The notes: a model not told the origin generated them from the sequence alone. A stretch of 64,000 nt of DNA from Spirometra erinaceieuropaei (GCA_902702965.1 CACRXP010000028.1:1464322-1528321); one strand, 5' to 3'; numbered from the stretch's first letter, positions 1 through 11,260 are shown. Numbers and translations: made by a program.

Positions 1-475
1 CGCTGACACCCCCTACACCCCGGAGTCAGGTAGACGCTCAATAATCCCGCAAAAGTATTACCTCAATTCTTCTGAATCTTCTATGTTGACCAACCAGGTT
101 TCCTTCAAAAGATAACGTCTCATCGCGTTAAAGTCCCCCTTTCAAATATTTCTGCAGTTCTTGATTTCTGGTTGTTTGTTCGATAGGGGAGAACACACGC
201 ATGGTTTTCCTTGATAGGACCGAAATTGGTTCTTCGGTGTGTAACTTGAGATCGACCATGCCATGGCCCTTGGGACAAATTACCATCTTTCGAAATTTGC
301 TATCACACGGCTTGAAACGTACTCCATACAACGGACAATCTTCGGTTACATCCACGAGGTCCTACACCAACATTTGCTTACATACGTGCAGTAGTTAGCC
401 CGCTTTATACTAACCACAGTTTCTTGGCTATTTCACCTGCTTTCGACCGCATATCATTTCATTTCAGCTAATTAT
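1..475. other. no recognisable gene
   Basis: I see no recognisable coding or RNA gene here. A 75-codon open stretch on the minus strand (128-355) has two cysteine-containing stretches but matches no family I know. It is probably chance or decayed repeat. Confidence 0.3.
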
Positions 476-620
476 ACGAATAGAATAATGATAACGATAA
501 TGGTAATAGTAATACTTGTACTTTATTCTTGTGTACAGGCATTGTTAAAACAGATAAAGCACGGATCAGGCTAACGGTGAACAAAACTCCCGACGAGTAC
601 GTATAGAGGATGAAGTTTTT
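476..620 (-). repeat. AT-rich tail, probable 3' end of M1 non-LTR element
   Basis: A degenerate ATA/AAT-type simple repeat (about 481-515) is followed on the plus strand by a segment containing AAGCACGG and CAGGCTAACGGTG. A similar arrangement (AAT-rich run, then TTAAGCACAG and CGGGCTAACTGTG) occurs at about 47985-48100. Read on the minus strand, both look like a 3' untranslated region ending in a simple-repeat tail, as CR1/Jockey-type elements often do. This one lies downstream of the M1 reading frame, which ends near 895. The assignment is an inference from position and similarity by eye. Confidence 0.4.
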
Positions 621-894
621 TATAGTTTGGATGGTTCAGAAGAGAAAACTGCCGCCCGTGAGATGATGTCAGTAAAGAAGGGGGTGACTAACACTGTCCC
701 GGATATTTTCAGTCCCCATTTGTTCTCATGAAATTCGGACTGGACCAAACAAAGCATTGGAGGATCGTTGCGCGCTGTCGGCTGAAGAAAGTGTCCGTGG
801 TGGGGCCGGCCAGTGGCATCAAAGACCATGAACTCCGTCACTGCGGTAAATTAGATCGGTGGAATCGGCATTCAAAATGTGTGGAAGATATTTT

Positions 895-2096
895 AACTTC
901 AAAAAAGAGTAATCGTCCTCTCAAACAAAGAGTAATTTTGCAGAGTTTTCACATTCCTCGGCAGTTTATTCCAAATAGCAATTGCATTTACAGAAAAGAG
1001 CCGACGATATTGACCTGTACGTGCCAGAGGAAGAAATAAAAAAACCTTACGTAGGCCGTTACGCCGGGTTTGGTCAAGATGATTTGGAGTAGTCAGCGGG
1101 TTAACAGTACGATTGTTCGAGAGCTTAAACAGTAAAAATAGTCGCTTTTGTAGTCGATGAAACCAAAAGGGGTCAAGGACTGTATGCCCTCAACGTTCTT
1201 GGTAAGACAAATGTCCGTGTTCAGGAGTTAAAACTCTCTTAGTAAAAGAATGTTGGACAGATTCTACTTTCCTCGGCTCAGCAGAACGCATGAGGCTAAA
1301 TAAAAACAAACAGTATTCCGGACCAGGTCTAACGTACATGTTATAGAGGCGCCTTCTAATATCGCCAGTTTCGAACTTTCAGAGGATAAACCCGGTCGTT
1401 CTGCGTGCTTTGGAGACTATCAGGGCGCACTTCTCCGAAAGATTAAGACTCTTGGAGTATGATACACCCAGATTCTGAATAACACCAAGCACATCGTGCT
1501 CGTCAATACTTAGTTGGGGTTGCTGGTCATCGCCAACCACCATAACTGATCATTTATGCCAAGAAAGAGAAAGGTGTCATGTGCGACACCACTGGGCAAG
1601 GGCCTGTGGGTTACTCTTTAGGAGCTCAAGCACTGTGTTACAATCTGTCGGCTTATACCTTTATGCCACTTTCAGATCATCGGCATACATAGAGGGCCTG
1701 TCGTTCTAAAATAAATCTGGTACATCATTAACAAATAGGCAAAATAATGGCGGGCCGAATACACTACCCTGAATGAGTCCACTCCTCAAATATGTGGGGT
1801 TGGACATTGTTTTGGTAATCTTAACTCTTTGTGTACGAGCGCCCAGGTTAGAGGATACAGAGTTCAGAAGTTTGCCATTTATTGCGATGGAGGAAGGTTT
1901 CAAGAGAAGTGGGCATGGTCAACACGATCAAAAGCCTTAGTGAAGTCGAAATAGACTCTGCAAAGTGCAAAACAATTGTCTCTAGAGTGGAGAACATGGT
2001 CGAAGAAAGGAAGCTGACAAGTGTCAAAAGACCGAACTTCGAGGAATTCACGCCGTGCAGCGCTCAGTAGGTTATTCTCTGTTAAGTGACTCATCC
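895..2096 (-). pseudogene. M1 CR1-like reverse transcriptase, C-terminal part (copy 1)
   Basis: Minus-strand remnant of a non-LTR retrotransposon ORF2, which would copy element RNA into DNA at a nicked target. From upstream to downstream it shows HLTENNLLSAA, then the palm motif FDFTKAFDRVDH (about 1900-2000), then a block with QGSVFGPPLFCLFVND (about 1710-1760, where GS/GPPLF is typical of this class). Near 895-1030 comes the usual C-terminal tail with an AIWNKLP signature and a stop at the end. The frame is broken several times. The F-A-D-D box cannot be read cleanly. The N-terminal half of the same element lies at 8935-11260, displaced by the 6.8 kb insert at 2097-8934. Family level is CR1/Jockey-like by motif; the exact clade is not determined. 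Confidence 0.75.
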
Positions 2097-2397
2097 CTTT
2101 TCCTCCTCCACGCGCGTTTCGAATTTGTTTTCAAATTCTTGTCCTTCGAGGGGTTTAGATTCTTCGAGATTTCCGCACTCTGGATGCTCCTGCAGCCATT
2201 TAGATTTAAAAGCTGAATTCCGGACAATAATATTCGCATCGCCAACACTTTACAACATCCCTTTTGCAGAACTTGGACTTCGACACTACCAGTCCTGCAT
2301 GCGGGCCCAGAAAGACCGGTCTTCTAGCAAACGAAACGCCTAGAACAACTACTACAAAGACTGAGTCACACTTAGAAACTTAGACATTAGCTGCACC

Positions 2398-2515
2398 CTT
2401 GTTTCAAAGCATTGGCCTAAATTTCTGTTAACTGATGTCCCGTTGAATACGACTAAGTTTCTGTTGTCTGAAGTCTCGAAGCATTCCCTTAGATTTCTGT
2501 TGCCTGAAGACTTCG
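2398..2515 (-). repeat. imperfect 36-39 bp tandem repeat (copy 1)
   Basis: Three imperfect units each carry a TTTCTGTT core on the plus strand. On the minus strand they lie in a 95-codon open stretch (2352-2639) and translate to three units that each start NRNL (NRNLRECFETSD, NRNLVVFNGTSV, NRNLGQCFETRV). The same open stretch survives in copy 2 at 13085-13372. I do not recognise the product, and it may be non-coding 5' sequence of P1. Confidence 0.5.
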
Positions 2516-2882
2516 GATATCTAAACGCCTTATGCCTTCTCTTGATTGCGTCTGTTTCCGGCTGCGATCCATTTGTAGAATATAGTATCCTGGACTGTGG
2601 CGCATAAAGACATGGACAGTGTAGAAGTGTACAGTCCACCAGTCCCGCGGGATGAAAAAAGGGAGCGGGGGTCGATCCTCCAACCCCCGCCTCAAGAGGC
2701 GAACGCCTAAACCCTTGGCCATCGACGCCGGTGGGATGACCTCAAAGAATATTAATTTTATTGGTCCAATATTTGGGGGATATTTTGCACTTGACCATGA
2801 ACATATTGCACTAGCAACTCCATGTGGGCGAGCGTCGATTCACGTCGGGCAGAGAGGATCTAACGAGTGAAATAAGCCGTCA

Positions 2883-3112
2883 GTGGCTCAAAGTAGGATT
2901 GAGGCGCTTCGCGACGCAAATTATCTCGGGAAATTCACTACGACTACACAGGATTTTCTACTGGATACCGAACCTTCAAATTGTTATGCGTGGTGTAAAT
3001 ATTGTCGAGATCTCGCATTTAGCATTACATCGTTGGATACAACTATGAACGTCCTCATAGATCTCATCGCATTGTTGATAAAGTGTGATAAATTCAGGTC
3101 AACTGATGAATT

Positions 3113-3171
<59 letters not shown>

Positions 3172-3777
3172 AAGAGATAGTCTTGAAACTGATAGAGTTG
3201 ACTAACAGCAACCCACTAATAGAAGGATTACCGTTTCACGAGATCGCTGGCTGCAGAAATAAAAAAGTGCTAGAAGAGGTAACCGACAACATAGACATAC
3301 AGCCTCACCTTCACCAAGTGCGGTAGTAAACGACACTCCAAATCGCAAACTAAGTTGGGAAGTCATAGTGGCGGTGCCCACTCATCGTTGATAACCACCC
3401 AGCTGAAAAACAATGACCAGCTCACTGGTGGAGTGGAAGCTGTCCGATCTCTACCACAGAAGAAGGTAAAAGGATTCGACATAGAAAGGACTACCGCATG
3501 GATGGAAACCTCGGAGAAAATCGCGGAGAATATGACAAGACATGATATAAATCCGCTCCAAGGGAGCAGCAAGCAGACGATCACTGTCCCCCTCAATGAG
3601 ACCGAGGAGAAACTGGCAATTAATAATAAGACTGAGACCTTTCAAATACAACTAAGGTCACATCAAGAGGAGAAGTTAAATCAAAACGGACTGATGACTG
3701 AAGAGGGAGCGACTGAAATCGGACGACTTTGGAGTACTAAAAGAAAAGAACTTCCAGGAGTGGAAAAGCAGAGCTAG
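2883..3777 (+). pseudogene. P1 5' reading frame(s), unknown, with poly-serine (copy 1)
   Basis: Two consecutive open stretches (2883-3326, 147 codons; 3355-3777, 140 codons) in different frames precede the P1 endonuclease. By position they correspond to ORF1 or to the N-terminal extension of ORF2. The first begins MAQSRIEALRDANYLGKF and contains a run of 19 serines encoded by AGC. The second is rich in charged and polar residues (many E, K, T, Q). I see no zinc knuckle or RRM, so a nucleic-acid-binding role is not shown. Copy 2 has the same frames with only 5 serines, and its second stretch is longer because the TAG near 3775 is open there. Confidence 0.5.
3114..3170 (+). repeat. (AGC)19 microsatellite
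   Basis: Nineteen perfect AGC units sit inside the P1 5' reading frame and encode poly-serine. The same position in copy 2 (13845-13859) has only five units, so this is a length-variable locus between the two copies. Confidence 0.95.
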
Positions 3778-3850
3778 TCTGATCAATCGACAGATACCCC
3801 AGAGCCCGCGTAGACACAGACGGACAAATGCGAATAGTCTCTTTATTGAC

Positions 3851-4560
3851 ACAAAAGACAGGAGCAGTATCACCACAAACACAATACCGTTAGTTCAAGA
3901 GAACGTTCCTAAAGTGGAGCGCGAATTCGCTTTATCCAGTTACAACTTATTCAGAAAGGACTTATTAGGACGTCAAGGTAGGTGTGTGCTCGCACATGTC
4001 AAATATAGCCTTTTTGCGTCAGAAAAAGGGGAACAGTTCGCGCGCACAACTGATACAATTTGGCTCACGAGCAAAACGCCGGGGTCATCAGCTCTCGAGA
4101 TCCTGACTGTCTTCCGCTCAGCGTGGAACGACCGGCATTCAGACAGTAGTCTACTAGAGGAATTAAAAGCTATTTCAATCCGGCCCAATATCAGGATTAT
4201 GGGCGACTTTAACGTTCCGAATATCGAATTTAATCTGACTTCTGCCCCAGGCTCAGAATTTAACTTTGATCGCCGCCTCCTACAGGCAGTGCAAAGATCG
4301 CATCTCACACAACACGCAGTATCTCCAACCGGACTACGTGAATGCCAACTAGCCAAATGCTGAGACCTTGTGTTGGCAAAGGCATCTGAAAGCGTTGATG
4401 TCGTAAACTGTCTACCCCCTCTCGGAAAAAGCGTCCATGTAGTCCTACAGCTGGAGTATTCTCTCTTCTCTGTGCCTGATCAAAGTATCGTGACTTCAAC
4501 CAAATGCGTCTCGACATGCGTCCTGGAGACTGGAAAGCAGGAAGAACGGGGTGTGTTCTC
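3851..4560 (+). pseudogene. P1 apurinic-like endonuclease domain (copy 1)
   Basis: Remnant of the N-terminal endonuclease domain of a CR1/Jockey-like ORF2, the enzyme that nicks target DNA for target-primed reverse transcription. Visible pieces are a stretch starting VEREFALSSYNLFRKDLLGR and the conserved block MGDFNVPNIEFN (GDFN is the hallmark of the exonuclease-endonuclease-phosphatase fold), at about 4200-4235. After this comes a C-terminal segment with LAKASESVDVVNCLPPLGKS and HVVL (about 4375-4450), the usual end of the domain. In copy 1 a TGA at 4361-4363 interrupts the frame; copy 2 reads TTA there. The reverse transcriptase follows downstream on the same strand. Confidence 0.75.
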
Positions 4561-4589
4561 AAGGACTGGTTAGAACTTAAGGCCGTATT

Positions 4590-6534
4590 GGAGGAACTTA
4601 TCACCAGATACTGCCCTATGTCGAAAAAAATCACCAGCAGGCCCCAATGGCCATAGGGTACACTAAAACGTGAAGTAAACCGTAAGCAAAAGCTGCGGAA
4701 AGCTTATCTCGGGACACGACAATCGAATAAAGGAATAGGTACAAGGCCCAGCGGAATAGGGTAAAGGACCCTGTTTACAAAGGTTGCCAAGACTTCGAAG
4801 ATAACCTTTTAAACTGTGCAGGAGAAAACCCAAAGCTTTTATCAACTACATAAGACAAAGTACTCGCAACAGAGATCCCACCCCTATGTTAAAAAGGGAT
4901 GATGACGTTGAACTTTACAAGGACGACGAAAAGGCTGAGCATCTGTCCAGATTCTTTCAGTCGGTTTTTACGAGAGAAGTCACTGTATCCGCTGATCACT
5001 ATAATGTGGACGATGTCCCGAAAATTTAGTCGGTAGTTCCCACAAATCTATTGTTCAACAAGAACCACTGAAGCTAAAAGATGCGACATCGCCCGGTCCT
5101 GATAAAATACCAGCAAAGTTGTTGAACGAATTAGCCATAGAAGTGGCAAAACCTCTGCGTCCCCTTTTCCAAGCATCTCTTGATGCAGGCAGACTTTCGC
5201 CTGAGTGGAAGACTGCGTGTATTTCACCGATGCATAAAAGTGGTAGTCGCGCTTCCGCAAACAACTGCCGACCGGTAAGCCTCACTTCCATATGCTGCAA
5301 AGTTATGGAGCAAATTATCAAACGCAAACTGATGCGGTTTTTAGAGCGATATTATCTTCTATCTGATGCACAGCCTGAGTTCCACAGTGGAAGGTCCTGC
5401 TTGACCAATCTAATCTACTGTCTTTAACAGTAGATCCGAGCGATTGATGAAGGAAACGTGGTGCATGTAGCCTATATAAACTTCAAGAAGGCCTTTGACA
5501 ACGTGCCACACAAACCTCTCCTATACAAGCTCAGGTGCATAAGGGTAAGAGCAACCTTTTGACATGGACTGAAAACTTTTTGGTCTATCGGTCTGAGACT
5601 GTCCGCCTTGGTGGCCAGCAATCGGCAGAGGTGACGGTTACGAGTGAAGTACCTCAGGGCTCCGTTCTTGGCTTTATTCTCTTCCTAATCTATATTGATT
5701 ACAGCATGCATGGGGTGGACTGCGACATTGCCATATTTGCTGACGATATAAAGCTTTGGACCGTCATTCGCAACGAGGACGATGAAGCAAATCTACAGGC
5801 AAACGTGGACCAATTCGAACAATGGTCAGGCCCCTGGCTCCTCCCATTTAATGTTACCATATGCAGCATTCTGAGAATTGACAGAACCAGCTGTGCGCAC
5901 CGGAATACGTACTATCTAAATCACACATCGCTGCCAGTGGTGTGCGGATAACATCTTCACTAAAGCCATCATTCCACTGCTTGAAAGCAGCGAAATCCGC
6001 AATGTCCAGCTTATATCTCATCAAGCGGACATTTGCGAAGTTCGACGAAGAGTGCTCTCGCAAGGTCTTCGGGATGTTTGTGCGCCTACAGTTAGAATTT
6101 GCCATTCAGGCCTGGAGACCCTGGTCTGTCAAAGATCGTACCACCCTCGAAAAAGTCCAACGACGGCAACCAAGCTTGTCAAAGGTCATAAAATCCTAAC
6201 TTACGAAATTAGACTGTCCAATCTTGACCTCTTTCCCCTGGACTACAGACAACTACGTGGCGACTTAATCCAAACGTTTCGAATGCTACGGGGTTAGGAC
6301 TGATGCCTCGCATCCGGCGACTTCTTTGAGCTGGTCACCACTACTAGCTTGAGAGGACATCCTCTGAAGGAACGTGTGACAGGAGCGAGACTGGACGCAA
6401 GGAGGCTCTTGTTCAGCCACAGAGTGGTAAAAGCATGGAATCCTCTGCCTGTGGACGTCATGTCCTGCGTGGACAAATTTAAGAGGAATCTTGACCAGCA
6501 GAGGGATATATACCTCCACAGCATCAGGAACTAA
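4590..6534 (+). pseudogene. P1 CR1-like reverse transcriptase (copy 1)
   Basis: Decayed reverse transcriptase of the same element. In order: a linker (4590-5040) with HLSRFFQSV-type residues; the finger block with SPGPDKIPAKLLNELA (about 5093-5140); SPMHKSGSRASANNCRPVSL (5227-5283); FKKAFDNVPH (about 5485-5515); VPQGSVLGFILFLIYIDY (about 5650-5705); and the catalytic box IFADDIKLW (5735-5762). The thumb and C-terminal tail run to a stop near 6534 with VKAWNPLPVDVMS (about 6428-6466). Several stops and frameshifts break it (for example a stop near 5425 and a frame change near 5940), so it is not functional. The motif order and F-A-D-D box fit the CR1/Jockey group; the clade is inferred only. 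Confidence 0.85.
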
Positions 6535-7499
6535 CAAATTTTCTCCCCGTGCCACCCGCCTCAACCTTTATGTTACAACGCATGCTGATCCAGAAATTTA
6601 AGTAGCGTTATTTTCTGGATTTTCGTTATTGCCTGGCCGAAGCATATACGTTTGCTCCGATATTACTTGGTTCATTCAGTACCGCGTACCGGTTATTGCA
6701 TAATTTTGACATAGAAGGCAGTTACGGACAAATTTATACCACCAATCAATGCTTGTTGTTCGTAGCTACTTACCTAATTTTATTTGACACTTGACTTACA
6801 CATTGTTTTTATGATGTTATTGCAAACTAAAAGGGAGTTCAAAGGCGTTCGTCTACCTTTTCCTTAATAAATCGGATCTTGATGTCATCTCCCTCATTTC
6901 GACCTCAAGCGGTCTGTCGACGCTCACAGAGGAACACTTAGCAGTCGCCTTCTGTTAGTAGTTTGGTCGTAACTCCCTTCCCCACTCCTCGGTTGGGTTC
7001 GAAGCGTGCTGTGGCCGATCGCGTCTGGGTTACTCTCTTCTGGCCTCTTTGACGCGAATAGCGTCATCTGGCGTATCAATCCTGCCCTGACGATGTCAGT
7101 TCTGAATCGCGTATACAATACCACATGCATGCCAGTCCTGTTCGACCCGCATACGTACCCCTCAAGGTTGACATTTATTTCTGCCCTGACGATGTCCGAT
7201 AATCCGTTATATGCTGCCACATGCACGCCAGTTCTGCCCGCATTTTTCTGTTATTATTTTTTAGTGAGGGGTTTTTTCCTGTGAAATTAACCCAATCATT
7301 TTTGAATTTTTATGTGGAGGTTTTTTCACCTCTCGCTAATGATTTTTCTTAACGGACTACTAATTCAGAAACTATGAATTGCATTTTGTACAAATTCTGC
7401 CTACCTAGTCTAAAATTCTATGTAAATTTATTTTGATTGCATTAATGCGACCTATACGGGCCTTTAATAAAAAATTATTTATTATTTATTTGTTTATGA
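6535..7499 (+). other. P1 3' non-coding region (copy 1)
   Basis: About 960 bases follow the P1 stop with no recognisable coding. They end in an AT-rich run near 7465-7495 (AATAAAAAATTATTTATTATT). By position this is the 3' untranslated region of P1. The P2 reverse transcriptase begins directly after it. Confidence 0.45.
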
Positions 7500-8736
7500 T
7501 CATCATGGCTGTCGACGAAATCACTCCTGCCTAACTAATATGCTCTATTCAACGGGACAGTGCTTCCGCTCGTTAGACGAAGGAACAAGGGTCGATATCG
7601 TTTACATCGGTTTCAAGAAAGCCTTAGTAGTGTTCCACACCACCGGTTACTTGATAAAGTCCGAGAGCCAGTGATAAGGGGAAACCTATTAAACTGGGTA
7701 AAGGACTTTCTGAATGGTCGACCACACTCTGTGTGTATTGGTAATGCGAAGTCAACGCCAGTGCCAGTTGTGAGTGGAGTTCCCCAGGGCTCTGTACTCG
7801 GACCAGTACTGCTTTTACTTTATGTCAACGACTGTATGAATGGACTGGACTGCAACTGAGTCATTTTTGCTGATGACATCAAGTTATGGCGAGCGCTCAA
7901 CGGGGAAAAGGATGAACGGGCCCCGTAATAAGGACTCAACGCCCTATGCGAATGGTCTCAAAAATGGCTGAAGTTTAACCTTGAGCAGTGCGTCGCGCTG
8001 CGACTCAAAACGAATGGAAGAGCCGATGGAGAGGATCAGCTTTCAAATCGCCTTTCAAATCTGACCGAGCTAAAAGATCTTGGGATCAACATTTTCTCGA
8101 CTCTTAAGCCTTCCTCTCAATGCGTTAGGGCGGCCAAAAGGGCAACCAGTGTTCTATTTACAATTAAACGAACTTTCCTAGACAAAGACAAAGAGTTATT
8201 TGGAAAAGTGTACGGAGCGTTCATTCATTCACATCTGGATATGGAATCCAAGCATGGCGCCCGTGGCTAAAAAAGACTATAATTTGTTAGAAAGAGTTCA
8301 GAGGAGAGCGACAAAAATTGTGAAAGACCTGAGGACCTTACCTTACAACTGCAGACTTAAGTAACTGAAATTATTTCCTCCTCAGTACAAGCAGATTACA
8401 AGAGATATCATACAGGTGTATCGGATATGGAGGAACCGGGACTGTGCCTTAAACCTCGACGATTTCTTCACACTGGCCACAGCCACAAACCTGCGTGGGA
8501 ACTCCCTAAAACTTAGGGGATCCCGATGCCGCCAGGACGTTCGCAGATGCTGTTTTTCACAGCGAGTCGTCGGGGCCTGGAACGAACTTCCCGAGGACGT
8601 GATAATGGCGGACTCCACGGAGACATTCAGGCAAAGACAATATGTATATTTGTTTGGAAAATACTGCTTGTCTGGACAAAACAGCTCTGCTGTGATAAAC
8701 CAACGCCTTGCATGCACCTACCGCTTATGCGGATGA
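7500..8736 (+). pseudogene. P2 CR1-like reverse transcriptase, 5'-truncated (copy 1)
   Basis: A second plus-strand reverse transcriptase that starts abruptly in the palm region. The first recognisable piece is SCLTNMLYSTG (about 7525-7558). Then come VIRGNLLNWVKDFLNGRPHS (7673-7732), VSGVPQGSVLGPVLLLLYVND (7769-7832) and the catalytic VIFADDIKLW (about 7862-7890), just after an in-frame TGA at 7858-7860. The C-terminal tail (8416-8736) contains RVVGAWNELPEDVIMADS. It lacks the endonuclease and N-terminal half, as expected from incomplete reverse transcription. It differs clearly from P1 in sequence, so it is a separate subfamily. Confidence 0.8.
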
Positions 8737-8934
8737 TTGTCCTTTCATTTTACCGATATCCTCTACAACTGGATGTTCTCGAGTTTCGGTCCTGAATTTT
8801 CAATGAAAATACTCTGTTAAGTGTGTATGTTACCGACCAAGTTTTTAGTACCATACACATCGCATGTACCGTTTCCAATAAGGTTTCTAAAGGCATTGCC
8901 TATTACCCTTAAAATATACTGACCCATTCTGACC

Positions 8935-11260
8935 TATCTTATATTTGATCAATGACTGTAAGATCTTCGAAACTGCGGGGAGGGTGTTTGTTGGCAGAAA
9001 GTCATCAAATGATGTAGATTGGCTATGCTTGCGAATCGGCAAAATGTGTGATTCCTTCAACAAAGTAGGATGGGTTTCACCTTCAAGAGCGAGAATAAAT
9101 ACCTTGCATAAAAGGGATGGGAAAATTGCATTTGCATCCGCTTTTAAAATGCTAACTGGCACACCATAAGCTCCCGGACTATGAGACTGACTAAAACACC
9201 GAATCGCTGCAAATACTTCCCAGAGGGTGAAAGTTATAGTTTTGAGAACTGTCCCGGTCAATTCCTGGATAGTCGGAAGCGGAGTGGTCGAGTTTTTAAT
9301 AAACGTTTTGGACAGGGAAACAATAAAACTATCAGCGATTAACTAGGCGGCTGTTAGAGGATTTCTAAGATAATCCAGGCAGGTGGGGTGCTTCGTTTTT
9401 ACATATTTTTTTGTTTTTCAAGAGAAAAGTCTTGCGACGCGTAACAGGCGGTTTACGGAGAAGTGTGTCACCTTAGCTAGCTGCTTTTCTTTGGACAATC
9501 TCTTAGCCAACTCAAAAATAAGACAGATAGACGGCCGAACAGAAACTTTGTTCTGAAGATGGAATCGACGACAAAGTCTGCGCAACTTACGGGAAAAGGG
9601 TAAGGGTAGAAAAACCTCATCCCCGACATTAATTAATTTCTTACGCGGGACAAAACGAGAAATAAGCGGATCAAAAATTTCGTACAGTTAACAGTGCAAA
9701 CATTTACATCCGAACTTAGGAAGAAAATATTCCAATCGTAGGAATAAATTTGTGTTAATTATTCGGCCGAGCGGCTTGATCGGAAGGCGAGAAAGAAGCT
9801 ATGCTTTGGAGACAAAATTGTGTCAGCCTCAAGTTTTAACTTTGGAACAGCTACATCGTGGTCCGACCTTCCAAGTGCGTTTAGGGATGACATTTAAAAG
9901 GCATAGAACCTCTACAGAAAACTGGGTAAAGTATGCTTGATTATCCGTTGGGAAAATCGACGACCTGAGTCCACATGTCAATATCCACGGACTCACAGAA
10001 TTTTTCGAACTTTTGGGGCCTGAATATGGAGACCGTCGAACTTCAGAAAGATTGAAGTCCCCCGCAACCAATTTATACTTAAAGCTTAGATCGGCCACAG
10101 GATAAAATGCCTGTGAGAGGCATCGATCAAAATCCCCACTGGTGTTTGGTGGGCAATAGGCACAGCCAAATAAAAAAGAGAACTTATTTTTTAGAGTAAC
10201 TTGGAGCCAGCAGCTGCCTTCTACCGCGGAAAAATGCGGGAGGTCCAGCGGTAGAAATGTAAATGTTTGCTTAACGTAGACACAACTACCCCCACCACAG
10301 CTGTCTTGACGATCGTTTTGAATGCAAGTATAGCCTAGAAAAGAGGGTTCGGAGTCAGCTACAGAAGCTGTTGCCCATGTCCCAGTTACCAAAACAATAT
10401 CTGGACAATAGACGAACACTAAAGTCTGAAGCAAAGGCATCTAATTTAGTAATGATCTGGCATTTAGAACAAAATGTTTAGGTGAAAGGTTATTGGTTTC
10501 TGAGGGAGGTGGGCTACGTCATCCAGTTGTGACTGCCCTCGGAACATAGGTTTTGGATGCTCCTGTCTGGTTCTGCAAAATTTTTTGGCATGAGAAGATT
10601 CTGACGCGACTAAAACCGAGCAGGACGTGGAGGAGGAAATGATGGACAGAGAAACTGGTGACCATTGTTAGCTAGCTCATTTTTAGATGGAAATCCGCAA
10701 GCCGGACACTGTAACGTATTCCCGCCGGAACTAAACTGAGGAACGGATGAGTTAACTGACCCAGTATGGAAATTAGCATTAGGAATGCATTGATAAGTCG
10801 GCCGTGCAGGAAAATATTGTTGAGGGGAGTGGGGGACGCACAGCTTCGATTGGGTGGGAATTGAATTCGAAGTCGGGAATGTGAGCCTATTCGGCTTAGC
10901 CGTTTCGATAAGAGGTCTGGGGTGTATTTGTTAACACGATATATTTGAGGCAGTGGAGTTTGAGCGAAGGGCAGGCGACTTTGGAAGTAAAATTTTCTTA
11001 GAAGAACTGAATTTACCCAGGGTACGAGTAACTGAACTTGCAATTGGACTCCTCTTTGAGTTAGGCAGTTGCTTCGATTTATGATGGGTTGCCGGCAGAG
11101 CCGGTGGTGGTGTTTGTGGTGTGGTGTTTAAAAGTCTTAACACCTGCATGTAAGTGTTGCACCTTTGAGCTCCCTCCTCTTTGTTAGGACTTGAGGTACG
11201 CCAAAAAAGCTTGAAACAATAATATGAAGCCGCTACAGAATAAGTATCGAAATTATGCAA
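8935..11260 (-). pseudogene. M1 CR1-like ORF2, N-terminal half: zinc motif, endonuclease, RT fingers (copy 1)
   Basis: Minus-strand N-terminal half of M1. It starts with a proline/serine-rich stretch (about 11260-10930). A cysteine/histidine cluster CPACGFPSKNELANNGHQF follows near 10650-10710 and could be a zinc finger. The endonuclease (10440-9829) begins MPLLQTLVFVYCPDIVLVTG and includes a VAGDFN block near 10050-10080. The reverse transcriptase start (9261-8935) contains SHSPGAYGVPVSILKADA, KESHILPIRK and KILQSLIKYKI. Stops and frameshifts separate the pieces. The expected next block (HLTENNLLS) is found 6.8 kb away at about 2090, after the nested insert. The catalytic glutamate of the endonuclease motif (usually ETW) reads GTW here, another sign of decay. 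Confidence 0.75.

Larger units (their letters stand above)
2097..8934 (+). mobile_element. nested insert carrying P1 and P2 retroelements (copy 1)
   Basis: About 6.84 kb of plus-strand sequence separates two halves of the minus-strand M1 reverse transcriptase. Upstream of the break M1 reads KILQSLIKYKI (near 8935-8970) and downstream it resumes at HLTENNLLSAA (near 2060-2090). These two segments are normally adjacent in CR1-like reverse transcriptases. The insert holds P1 (about 2880-7490) and P2 (about 7500-8900). A possible imperfect target-site duplication is TGACTCAT at 2089-2096 against TGACCCAT near 8918-8925. Exact ends are uncertain because M1 has also taken small indels. Confidence 0.65.

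Noticed and set aside
2984..3211. Poly-leucine minus-strand protein
   Set aside because: Reverse-strand reading of the AGC tract in P1; the plus-strand frame fits the element order.
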